A stretch of DNA of 9,802 bases from Pseudomonadota bacterium (GTDB lineage Bacteria; Pseudomonadota; Alphaproteobacteria; Acetobacterales; Acetobacteraceae): the NCBI GenBank assembly GCA_021845835.1, contig JAJZVE010000123.1:1-9802 (forward strand), given 5' to 3'. A model generated the notes under the pieces. That model did not search any database, was not told the DNA's origin, and was given only the letters and a program-made list of their open reading frames with translations. Within the stretch, counting starts at the first letter, position 1, and each line of letters starts with the position of its first letter. The position numbers were made by a program, and so were the translations under genes. Below, piece after piece: positions 1 to 6,085 of the stretch.

Positions 1-1
1 G

Positions 2-745
2 CTGCAGCACCTGCTCGGCGCCCTGCCGGCCGATGCCAGGCCGCTGCCGTCGCTGGACGTGGTGGAAGTGAGCGGCAGCGCCCTGCCCCCGGCGCTGGCG
101 GCGGCAGCGCGGCAGAGGCTTTGTCCAAACATCGTGACCGAGTACGGCTCGACCGAGTGCGGCCTCGTCGCCTCCGCCCCGGTCGCCATGCTCGGCGGCG
201 ATCCGCGCGCGGTCGGGTTCCTGCACGCGGATGTCGAGGTCAGGGTGACGGATGACGACGGCCGCGACCTGCCGGCGGGCGCGGAAGGCCTGCTGTGCGT
301 GCGCACCGGCGCCGAGATCGCCGGCTATTTCCGCGACCCGGCCGGCACGGCGGCGGCGTTCCGCGACGGCTGGTACTGCGGCGGCGACATCGGCCGGCTA
401 TCTCCCGCGGGCGTGCTCTCGGTCACCGGGCGGCGCGGCGACCTGATCAATGCCGGCGGCGAGAAGATCAGTCCGCACGTCGTCGAGGACGTGCTGCTGA
501 CGCTGCCGCAGGTGCGCGAGGCGGCGGCGTTCGGGGTGACGGACCGGATGGGGGTCACGCAGGTCTGGGCCGCCATCGTCGCCGACGGCGCGGTGGCGAC
601 CGACCGGCTGTCCAGGCTGTGCGGCGAGACGCTCGGCCTGCACGCGCCGAAATTCATCCTGCAACTGCGCGGACTGCCGCGCAACGGCAACGGCAAGGTG
701 CTGCGCGACGAACTGGCGCGCTACGCCGAGGCGCACCAGCCGTAG
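2..745 (+). CDS. Acyl-CoA synthetase (AMP-dependent, ANL superfamily), C-terminal half, 5' end outside window
   Basis: Adenylate-forming enzyme that activates a carboxylic acid as acyl-AMP and then normally transfers it to CoA. The frame is open from base 2, so the real start lies upstream. About 247 residues are visible, roughly half of a usual 500-550-residue enzyme. Counting from the GTG at 59, I see the A5-type motif EYGSTE (28-33), the A7 aspartate in GWYCGGDIG (D110), the A8 hinge GRRGDLINAGGEKISP (124-139) and the A10 motif NGNGKVLR with catalytic K213. All core motifs of this half are intact. The substrate-pocket region is mostly missing, so substrate cannot be read; a carboxylic acid fitting the neighbouring dehydrogenases is inference. 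Acyl-ACP ligase or an unusual adenylating enzyme are alternatives. It ends seven bases from the stop of the convergent hydroxyacid dehydrogenase. Confidence 0.9.
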   Translation: MQHLLGALPADARPLPSLDVVEVSGSALPPALAAAARQRLCPNIVTEYGSTECGLVASAPVAMLGGDPRAVGFLHADVEVRVTDDDGRDLPAGAEGLLCVRTGAEIAGYFRDPAGTAAAFRDGWYCGGDIGRLSPAGVLSVTGRRGDLINAGGEKISPHVVEDVLLTLPQVREAAAFGVTDRMGVTQVWAAIVADGAVATDRLSRLCGETLGLHAPKFILQLRGLPRNGNGKVLRDELARYAEAHQP

Positions 746-768
746 CCGCCGGTCAGGACACAGGCGGC
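745..768. terminator. GC hairpin at convergent gene junction (possible bidirectional terminator)
   Basis: GCCGCC (745-750) pairs with GGCGGC (763-768) around a 12-base loop. It straddles the stop codons of the acyl-CoA synthetase (745) and the hydroxyacid dehydrogenase (753). There is no T-tract on either strand, so it is not a classical intrinsic terminator. In DNA this GC-rich such a stem could arise by chance. Confidence 0.25.
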
Positions 769-1721
769 ACGATCCGCTCCGCTGGCACCGTGCCGCCGCT
801 GAGCAGCGCCGTGATGCACTCCGCCGCCGCCACGCCCATGTTGACCAGCGCGCCCGGCGTGCTGCCGGCCACATGCGGCGTCGCCAGCACGCGCGGGTGA
901 TCGCGCAACGGATGGTCGGCCGGCGGCGGCTCGGTCGCGAACACATCAAGCGCGGCGCCGGCCACCTGCCCGCTCTCCAGCGCGGCGAGCAGCGCCACCT
1001 CATCGACGATGCCGCCGCGCGCGGCGTTGACCACGAACCCGCCGCGCGGCATCGCCGCCAGCACCGCCGCCCCCACCAGCCCGCGCGTCGCCGCCGTGAG
1101 CGGGCAATGCACCGAGAGCACGTCGCTGCCGGCGGCGAGGGCCGCGAGCGACGCGGCGCGGGCGATGCCGGGCAGGCCGCCTTGCGGCAGCGCCGGGTCG
1201 GTGCTGGCGACTGTCATGCCGAAGGCGCGCGCCAGCCGCGCCACCTCCCGCCCGATGGCGCCGCAGCCGACCAGCCCGAGCCGCAGCCCGGCCACATCGC
1301 GCGCCCCCCTGGCCGGATCGCGCCAGAAGCCGGCGGCGATGGCAGATCCCAGCGGCTTCACGTCCTTCACCAACGCCAGGATCAGCGCCAGCGTGTGCTC
1401 GGCGACCGCCTGCGCGTTGGCGCCGGGCGTGTTGGTCACCATCACGCCGCGCGCGGCGGCGGCGGCGAGGTCGACCTCGTCCAGCCCGACGCCGTGCCGC
1501 GCGATGATGCGCAGCCGCGGCGAGGCGGCGATGGCTTCGGCGTTGATGTCGCCCTGGCGTGCCAGGATCGCGTCCGCCTGCACGCGCGCGGCCAGTTCGG
1601 CGATCGCGGCACCCGACGGATAGGGCGGCAGGTAGTGGATCACGCAGCCGGCCCGCTCCAGGATCGCCACCGCCTCCGGCGCGAGGCGCGGCGATGTCAT
1701 TACGACATTGAAGCGGTTCAC
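753..1721 (-). CDS. D-2-hydroxyacid dehydrogenase (phosphoglycerate dehydrogenase-like, NAD-binding)
   Basis: 322-residue member of the D-isomer-specific 2-hydroxyacid dehydrogenase family, which interconverts 2-oxo acids and D-2-hydroxy acids with NAD(P). Full-length for the single-domain-pair type; it lacks the ACT extension of long SerA proteins. The Rossmann motif is GCGAIG (152-157). D175 at the end of the second strand favours NAD. The catalytic triad is visible: R235 in NAARGG, E264 in FATEPPP and H283 in TPHVAGS. The dimerising HTLALILAL segment (109-117) is also typical. The GTG start at 1721 overlaps the TGA of the upstream LigC-like gene by four bases (GTGA), pointing to translational coupling; an in-frame ATG at 1700 is the alternative start. 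A role in serine synthesis is possible, but the coupling suggests a catabolic hydroxyacid. The substrate is not identifiable. Confidence 0.93.
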   Translation of the reverse strand: MNRFNVVMTSPRLAPEAVAILERAGCVIHYLPPYPSGAAIAELAARVQADAILARQGDINAEAIAASPRLRIIARHGVGLDEVDLAAAAARGVMVTNTPGANAQAVAEHTLALILALVKDVKPLGSAIAAGFWRDPARGARDVAGLRLGLVGCGAIGREVARLARAFGMTVASTDPALPQGGLPGIARAASLAALAAGSDVLSVHCPLTAATRGLVGAAVLAAMPRGGFVVNAARGGIVDEVALLAALESGQVAGAALDVFATEPPPADHPLRDHPRVLATPHVAGSTPGALVNMGVAAAECITALLSGGTVPAERIVPPVS

Positions 1722-2689
1722 AGCGGGCGGCCGGGAATGGAGCGCGCGCCGTACTGCGCGTCCCAGCCGTCCTGCACCGTCTGCAGCAGCCGCATCGCCG
1801 GCAGCACCGATGGGCCGGAGGCGAGCGGCGGCCGGCCGTCGCGCACCGCATCAAGGAAATCCGTGATGATGTGCGCGGCGTTCTCCTGCTCGCTTTCCAT
1901 CGCCTCCGTGCCGGATTCGGTGCGCAGCGTGCCGGCCAGGATGTCGAAGAAATACGTGTCGCGGTCGGTGACGATCAGCTTGTCGTAGAAGCGGTAGGCG
2001 GCGTGGTAGGAGCCGTGGACCAGCAACGTCTGGTCCGCCGCCGTCTCGGCCAGCAGCACGCATTCCATCGGGATTCCGGTCGTCGCGTGCAACGCGCCGA
2101 GATGGCTCTGCACACGGCGAACCAGGGGAAAATCGAACAGGAACAGGCCCAGATCGGCGAAGTGGCAGAAATGGTGCCACAGGATGTTATCGGTCCAACT
2201 GCGCCGGTAGCCGGTGGCGCCGATGTTGACGAGACGTCTGATGAAGAAGCGGCCGGCGATGTGGCGGATGGTTTCCTCGCCGGCGGCGATGCGGTTGCGC
2301 AGGGCCGCGCGCGCGCGGCGGAAGCGCATCGGGTGGCTGAGGCCATACACCTTGCCGCTGCGCGCGCCGGCGGCGACGACGCGCTCGGCGCCGGCGAGGC
2401 TCATCGCGATCGGGATCTCGATCAGCGTGTGCTTGCCGGCTTCAAGGCAGGCGATGGCCTGTGCCTCGTGCTGGTCACTCGGGGTTGCCAGGATGACGAT
2501 GTCGATCGCGGGATCGGCCAGCGCCTCGGCGAGCGACAGCGTCCAGCGCCGGTAGCCGTAGCGCGCGGCGAACGCCGCCGCCGCGTCGGGCCGGCGGCCG
2601 ACCAGCGTGTGCAGCACGGCACCGTGCTTGCGCAGCGCCTCGGAGTGCCAGGCGCCCATCATGCCGTGGCCGACCATGCAGATGTTCAT
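1718..2689 (-). CDS. Gfo/Idh/MocA-family oxidoreductase, LigC-like
   Basis: 323-residue NAD(P)-dependent dehydrogenase. The N-terminal Rossmann motif is GHGMMG (7-12). Where most Gfo/Idh/MocA proteins have EKP, this has EIP (EIPIAMS). Further on it has RSWTDNILWHH followed by a helix with HFADL. From memory, EIP and RSWTD-LLWHH are marks of LigC, the 4-carboxy-2-hydroxymuconate semialdehyde dehydrogenase of protocatechuate 4,5-cleavage, which oxidises the cyclic hemiacetal to 2-pyrone-4,6-dicarboxylate. The LigC-type fold is well supported; that exact substrate is not, because no other lig gene is in view. I chose the ATG at 2689 because GGAGG lies eight bases upstream and the Rossmann strand begins at once. 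The frame is open up to 2860, but that stretch encodes only Arg/Pro-rich residues. It is first in a two-gene unit with the hydroxyacid dehydrogenase. Confidence 0.88.
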   Translation of the reverse strand: MNICMVGHGMMGAWHSEALRKHGAVLHTLVGRRPDAAAAFAARYGYRRWTLSLAEALADPAIDIVILATPSDQHEAQAIACLEAGKHTLIEIPIAMSLAGAERVVAAGARSGKVYGLSHPMRFRRARAALRNRIAAGEETIRHIAGRFFIRRLVNIGATGYRRSWTDNILWHHFCHFADLGLFLFDFPLVRRVQSHLGALHATTGIPMECVLLAETAADQTLLVHGSYHAAYRFYDKLIVTDRDTYFFDILAGTLRTESGTEAMESEQENAAHIITDFLDAVRDGRPPLASGPSVLPAMRLLQTVQDGWDAQYGARSIPGRPL

Positions 2690-2739
2690 GTGCAGTTGCC
2701 TCCGGCGCCGCTTGGTGGGGCGGGATGCTGACCATGAAT

Positions 2740-2759
2740 TTCCCGGATCGGCAATCCGG
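2740..2759. promoter_or_regulatory. Dyad in divergent control region (candidate operator)
   Basis: CCGGAT (2743-2748) and ATCCGG (2754-2759) form a perfect 6-bp inverted repeat with a 5-base centre. The left arm sits inside TTCCCGGAT (2740-2748), which recurs exactly at 2806-2814. The site lies about 50 bp upstream of the LigC-like start. No regulator gene adjoins it, so an operator role is inference. Confidence 0.3.
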
Positions 2760-2798
2760 TGATCGGGGCGCACCGGCAGCGGCGCGCACCACCCGGTG

Positions 2799-2826
2799 TT
2801 GACGCTTCCCGGATGCGGCCCATAAC
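2799..2826 (+). promoter_or_regulatory. Candidate sigma-70 promoter for the small secreted-protein ORF
   Basis: TTGACG (2799-2804; 5 of 6 consensus bases) is followed after 16 bp by CATAAC (2821-2826; 4 of 6). The second copy of TTCCCGGAT (2806-2814) falls in the spacer, where a bound repressor would block polymerase. The next plausible start codon on this strand is the ATG at 2881. Read from the sequence only. Confidence 0.4.
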
Positions 2827-2880
2827 GTCGGCGCCGCGGCGGCATCGCAAGGCCGGTCACAGTGCAGGTTGTGGGACGGC

Positions 2881-3051
2881 ATGGTGTATCCCGGTGGCTG
2901 GCGAGCGGCTTGGACCCTGGGCGTGACCTTGCTGTCGGCCCTTGGCCTGCCTGCCGCAGCCATCAGCGGCACCCCCCTGTCCGATAGCGCACCGGCCGGC
3001 GCCACCGTGATCGACGTGCCGTTCGAGAACCCGCGCCGGCCGGCACCGTGA
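2881..3051 (+). CDS. Short ORF with signal-peptide-like N-terminus (probable 5' part of a broken secreted protein)
   Basis: 56 residues from the ATG at 2881; a TTG at 2869 would add four. I do not recognise it. Residues 1-27 look like a signal peptide: a basic residue (GGWRA), a hydrophobic core (TLGVTLLSALGL) and an AAA-type cleavage site. A short polar, Pro-rich tail follows (ATVIDVPFENPRRP). The stop overlaps the GTG of the next ORF by four bases (GTGA at 3048-3051), and that ORF continues in another frame with no signal of its own. Together they look like one exported protein split by a frameshift. Two coupled small genes is the less likely reading. A promoter candidate lies at 2799-2826. 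Confidence 0.4.
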   Translation: MVYPGGWRAAWTLGVTLLSALGLPAAAISGTPLSDSAPAGATVIDVPFENPRRPAP

Positions 3052-3263
3052 TCGCGACGGTCGGGATCGTCGTGATCGTGCGCAATCCGGCCGGCGCCCC
3101 GGTGTTCGCCCGCTACGGCGCGGCGCATGCGGCGCAGCCATTCTATTTCAACACCTCGAACGCGCCCGAAGCGAGCACGGAGCTGACCGAGGCGATGCGC
3201 CGCGTCGTCACCAACATGATCGACGATCCCGCCTTCCGCCAGGGCGTGCGCGGCGCGCAATAG
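3048..3263 (+). CDS. Short ORF, possible 3' part of a frameshifted exported protein or lipoprotein
   Basis: 71 residues from a GTG at 3048, overlapping the previous stop by four bases. Not recognised with certainty. It starts with a beta-rich stretch (ATVGIVVIVRNPAG, then VFARYG) and ends in an amphipathic helix (ELTEAMRRVVTNMIDDP) closing on AFRQGV. That layout resembles the C-terminal half of small proteobacterial envelope lipoproteins of unknown function; this is an impression from pattern, not a family assignment. It has no signal sequence or convincing ribosome site of its own, which supports its being the downstream part of a gene that begins at 2881. Codon third positions are GC-rich as in the neighbours, so it was probably coding until recently or still is. 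Confidence 0.4.
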   Translation: MIATVGIVVIVRNPAGAPVFARYGAAHAAQPFYFNTSNAPEASTELTEAMRRVVTNMIDDPAFRQGVRGAQ

Positions 3264-3296
3264 CCGCGGCCGGCCGCCCCCCTGCGCCAACGTCCC

Positions 3297-3324
3297 GCGA
3301 CAACGCTGGCCGCTCTGGCATAAT
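3297..3324 (+). promoter_or_regulatory. Candidate promoter of the SDR-TRAP unit
   Basis: GCGACA (3297-3302; 4 of 6 bases of the -35 consensus) and CATAAT (3319-3324; 5 of 6 of the -10) are separated by 16 bp. The expected transcript start, near 3331, leaves a leader of about 20 bases before the ribosome site AGGGGGA (3340-3346) of the SDR gene. Confidence 0.35.
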
Positions 3325-3350
3325 GGCGCGGGCCAGCGCAGGGGGATTTC

Positions 3351-4103
3351 ATGCTGCTCGACGGCAAGGTGACGGTGATCTCGGGGGCAGCGGGGGCGCA
3401 CGGCATCGGGCTGGCGACCGCGCGGCTGTTCGCCGAGCACGGCGCAAGGGTGGTCGTGCTCGACCTCGACGCCGCGGCAACGCGGGCCGCCGCCGCGTCG
3501 CTCGGCGACGGTCATCTGGGGATTGCCTGCGACGTGACCGACCGCGCCGCCTGCGCCCGCGCGGCGGAACAGACGCTGACCGCGTTCGGACATGTCGATG
3601 CGCTGGTCAACAACGCCGGCATCGCGCAGCCGCTGGCGCTGATGGATATCACGCCCGAGGCCTGGCAGGCGGTGATCGACGTGAACCTGCGCGGCACGCT
3701 GTATCTGAGCCAGGCATTCATTCCGGCGCTGCGGGCGCAGCGGCGCGGCGCGATCGCGTGCGTATCGTCGGTCGCGGCGCAGCGCGGCGGCGGCATCTTC
3801 GGCGGGCCGCACTATGCCGCGTCGAAGGCGGGGGTGCTGGGGCTGGCCAAGAGCATGGCGCGCGAACTCGGGCCGGACGGCATCCGCGTCAATTGCGTCA
3901 CGCCCGGACCGATCCAGACCGACATCTTCGGCGACAGGCTGTCCGCCGCCATGCGGCAGGACCTGGTGAGGGCGATCCCGCTCGGCCGCCTCGGCGAGGC
4001 GCGCGACGTGGCGGGCGCGCTGCTGTTCCTCGCCTCCGACCTGTCATGCTTCGTCACCGGCGCGGTGATCGACGTGAACGGCGGCCTGCTGATCCACGGC
4101 TGA
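3351..4103 (+). CDS. SDR-family oxidoreductase (NAD-preferring, classical type)
   Basis: 250-residue short-chain dehydrogenase/reductase, the standard length of the classical type. It has a cofactor motif with a two-residue insertion, SGAAGAHGIG (11-20), a variant common in SDRs. D38 at the end of the second strand indicates NAD rather than NADP. NNAG is at 87-90, with catalytic N112, S139/S140, Y155 and K159 (YAASK). A PG motif (PGPIQTD, 185-191) and the C-terminal GAVIDVNGG complete the fold. The ATG at 3351 follows AGGGGGA at good spacing. It presumably oxidises an alcohol or reduces a ketone on the same catabolic route as its neighbours; the substrate is not readable. The TRAP permease follows after 80 bases on the same strand. 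A 6-bp hairpin (4122-4127 with 4134-4139) lies in that gap but has no T-tract. Confidence 0.93.
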   Translation: MLLDGKVTVISGAAGAHGIGLATARLFAEHGARVVVLDLDAAATRAAAASLGDGHLGIACDVTDRAACARAAEQTLTAFGHVDALVNNAGIAQPLALMDITPEAWQAVIDVNLRGTLYLSQAFIPALRAQRRGAIACVSSVAAQRGGGIFGGPHYAASKAGVLGLAKSMARELGPDGIRVNCVTPGPIQTDIFGDRLSAAMRQDLVRAIPLGRLGEARDVAGALLFLASDLSCFVTGAVIDVNGGLLIHG

Positions 4104-4183
4104 CCGGCCGCCGCGCCCGGACGCCCGTGTTGCCGGGCGGCACCGCGTCTGACACAAACCTGTGCCGTCGCAGCGGGGGGAAC

Positions 4184-6064
4184 ATGCCGGCGTCCGACAC
4201 CCGACTGGAGGACGTGGCGACGGCCGCGCCGGCGCCCGCCTGGACGCGGCGCGCCGATGCGGTGCTGGCCGCGGCCACGGAAGTGCCGGCGGCGCTGCTG
4301 GTGCTGGTCGAGATCGCGCTGCTGCTGGCCGGCGTGCTGGCGCGCTACGTGTTCCGCACGCCGCTGGTGTGGTCGGACGAACTGGCCGGCATCCTGTTCC
4401 AGTGGCTCGCCATGCTCGGCGCCGCGGTGGCGCTGCGGCGCGACGGGCACATGCGCATGACCGCGCTGGTGTCCCGCGCCTCGCCGCGGTTGCGCCACTT
4501 CCTCGACGTGGTGGCGATCGCCGTGCCGCTCGGGTTCCTCGCGCTGATGCTGCTGCCGGGCGCCGCCGCGACCGATGATGCGAGCTATGTCACCACGCCG
4601 GCGCTGGAGATTTCCGGCGCCATCGCGGCGGCGGCGTTTCCGGTCGGCGCGGTGCTGATGCTGCTGGCGGCGCTGCTGCGGCTGGCGCAGGTCGGCAGCC
4701 CGCTTCTGGTGCTGGCGGCGCTCGCGCTGGTGGCGGCGATCGGCGGCGGCTTCGCGCTCGCCGCGCCGGTGTTCCAGGCGCTCGGCAACCTCGACCTGCT
4801 GATCTTCTTCGTCGTGCTGGTCGGCGGGCTGGTGCTGGCCGGCGTGCCGATCGCCTTCGCCTTCGGCCTGTCCACCTACGGCTATCTGGCGCTGGCGACG
4901 AGTGTGCCGGACATGGTGCTGGTCGGGCGCATGGGCGAAGGCATGGCGCAGTTGATCCTGCTGGCGGTGCCGCTGTTCGTGATCCTCGGGCTGCTGATGG
5001 AGATGACCGGGCTGGCGCGCGCGCTGGTGCTGTTCCTGGCCAGCCTGCTCGGCCATGTGCGCGGCGGGCTGGCCTATGTGCTGATCGCGGCGATGTACCT
5101 CGTTTCCGGCATCTCCGGGTCGAAGGCGGCGGACATGGCGGCGGTGGCGCCGGTGCTGTTCCCGGAGATGCAGGCGCGCGGCGCGGCGCCGGGCGAGCTG
5201 CTGGCCCTGCTCGCCGCCACCGGCGCGCAGACCGAGACGATCCCGCCCAGCCTGGTGCTGATCACCATCGGCTCCGTCACCGGCGTTTCGATCGCGGCGC
5301 TGTTCACCGGCGGGCTGCTGCCCGGCCTGCTGCTGGGGCTGGTGCTGTGCGCGGTGGTGTGGCGCCGGATGCGGCGGATGCCGATGGCGGCAGAGGCACG
5401 GCGGGCGCCGTGGCGCACGGTGGGCGCGCGCGGCGTCGCGGCGCTGCCGGGCCTCGCCTTGCCGTTCGTGATCCGCGGCGCCGTCATCAGCGGCGCGGCG
5501 ACGGCGACCGAGGTGTCCACGATCGGCATCGTTTATGTGACGCTGGCCGGGCTGCTGGTGTATCGCCGCTTCGACTGGCGGCGCGTGCTGCCGATGCTGG
5601 TCGAGACGGCGTCGCTCTCCGGCGCCATCCTGCTCATCATCGGGGCGGCGACCGGCATGTCCTGGGCACTGACGCAATCCGGCTTCTCGCAGACGCTGGC
5701 AGCGGCGATGGCGGGGTTGCCGGGCGGGCGCGCGGGCTTCCTGGCGGTCTCGGTGCTCGCGTTCATCGTGCTGGGCAGCGTGCTGGAGGGCATTCCGGCG
5801 GTGGTGCTGTTCGGGCCGCTGCTGTTCCCGATCGCGCGCAGCATCGGCGTGCATGAGGTGCATTACGCGATGGTGGTAGTGCTGGCGATGGGCGTCGGGC
5901 TGTTCGCGCCGCCCTTCGGCGTCGGCTACTACGCCGCCTGCGCGGTCAGCCGCGTGGCGCCCGACGCGGGCTTGCGGCCGATCGTCGGCTACCTGCTGGC
6001 GCTGGTCGCGGGTCTCGTGGTGATCGCGGCGGTGCCGTGGATCTCGATCGGGTTCCTGCGCTGA
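4184..6064 (+). CDS. TRAP transporter permease, fused small (DctQ) and large (DctM) subunits
   Basis: 626-residue integral inner-membrane protein of the tripartite ATP-independent periplasmic family, which takes up organic acids using the sodium or proton gradient. Residues about 35-165 are the DctQ part: YVFRTPLVWSDELAGILFQW, GAAVALRRDGHMRM, four hydrophobic segments. An extra hydrophobic segment (about 173-197) leads into the DctM part (about 200-626). That part shows GVPIAFAFGLS, PLFVILGLLME, the SGISGSKAADMAA loop, ETIPPSLVLI, a second-repeat SGAATATEVSTIG, and APPFGVGYY. Such Q-M fusions are known. The start at ATG 4184 follows a G-run three bases away; the frame is open further upstream only as a shadow of the SDR gene. 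The periplasmic binding protein (DctP) it needs is not in the window. The substrate is unknown; a carboxylate fits the neighbours. Confidence 0.93.
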   Translation: MPASDTRLEDVATAAPAPAWTRRADAVLAAATEVPAALLVLVEIALLLAGVLARYVFRTPLVWSDELAGILFQWLAMLGAAVALRRDGHMRMTALVSRASPRLRHFLDVVAIAVPLGFLALMLLPGAAATDDASYVTTPALEISGAIAAAAFPVGAVLMLLAALLRLAQVGSPLLVLAALALVAAIGGGFALAAPVFQALGNLDLLIFFVVLVGGLVLAGVPIAFAFGLSTYGYLALATSVPDMVLVGRMGEGMAQLILLAVPLFVILGLLMEMTGLARALVLFLASLLGHVRGGLAYVLIAAMYLVSGISGSKAADMAAVAPVLFPEMQARGAAPGELLALLAATGAQTETIPPSLVLITIGSVTGVSIAALFTGGLLPGLLLGLVLCAVVWRRMRRMPMAAEARRAPWRTVGARGVAALPGLALPFVIRGAVISGAATATEVSTIGIVYVTLAGLLVYRRFDWRRVLPMLVETASLSGAILLIIGAATGMSWALTQSGFSQTLAAAMAGLPGGRAGFLAVSVLAFIVLGSVLEGIPAVVLFGPLLFPIARSIGVHEVHYAMVVVLAMGVGLFAPPFGVGYYAACAVSRVAPDAGLRPIVGYLLALVAGLVVIAAVPWISIGFLR

Positions 6065-6068
6065 GCAG

Positions 6069-6083
6069 GCCGCCGTGGGCGGC
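6069..6083. terminator. GC hairpin between convergent TRAP and olsB genes
   Basis: GCCGCC (6069-6074) pairs with GGCGGC (6078-6083) across a 3-base loop. It fills most of the 21-bp gap between two convergent stop codons. There is no T-tract on either side. The position favours a bidirectional terminator or 3'-end stabiliser, but this is inferred. Confidence 0.35.
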
Positions 6084-6085
6084 GA

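Noticed and set aside
873..1988. 371-codon plus-strand frame opposite the dehydrogenases
   Set aside because: Arg/His/Gly-rich shadow of two well-supported minus-strand enzymes.
2690..2860. 57-residue N-terminal extension of the LigC-like protein
   Set aside because: The extension is Arg/Pro-rich and precedes a complete Rossmann start. GGAGG with good spacing supports ATG 2689.
3266..3277. Perfect palindrome GCGGCCGGCCGC after the second small ORF, as a terminator
   Set aside because: No loop and no T-run follow. Such words are expected by chance in DNA of this composition.
2475..3812. 445-codon minus-strand frame
   Set aside because: It crosses several real genes and control DNA, has no recognisable domain, and is Arg/Pro-biased.
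4122..4139. Hairpin CGCCCG/CGGGCG between the SDR and TRAP genes as a terminator
   Set aside because: Only six pairs and no T-tract. The genes look co-transcribed, so at most a weak attenuating or processing stem.
3323..4183. Upstream extension of the TRAP frame making a 913-residue protein
   Set aside because: The added part is a shadow of the SDR gene, rich in Arg and Gly. The ATG at 4184 has a purine-rich site and the membrane protein starts right after it.
3812..5863. 683-codon open frame on the minus strand
   Set aside because: It lies opposite the SDR and TRAP genes and translates to a low-complexity mix of Arg, His, Gln and Pro with no motifs. Long antisense frames are normal in GC-rich DNA. 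The plus-strand TRAP motifs are unmistakable.
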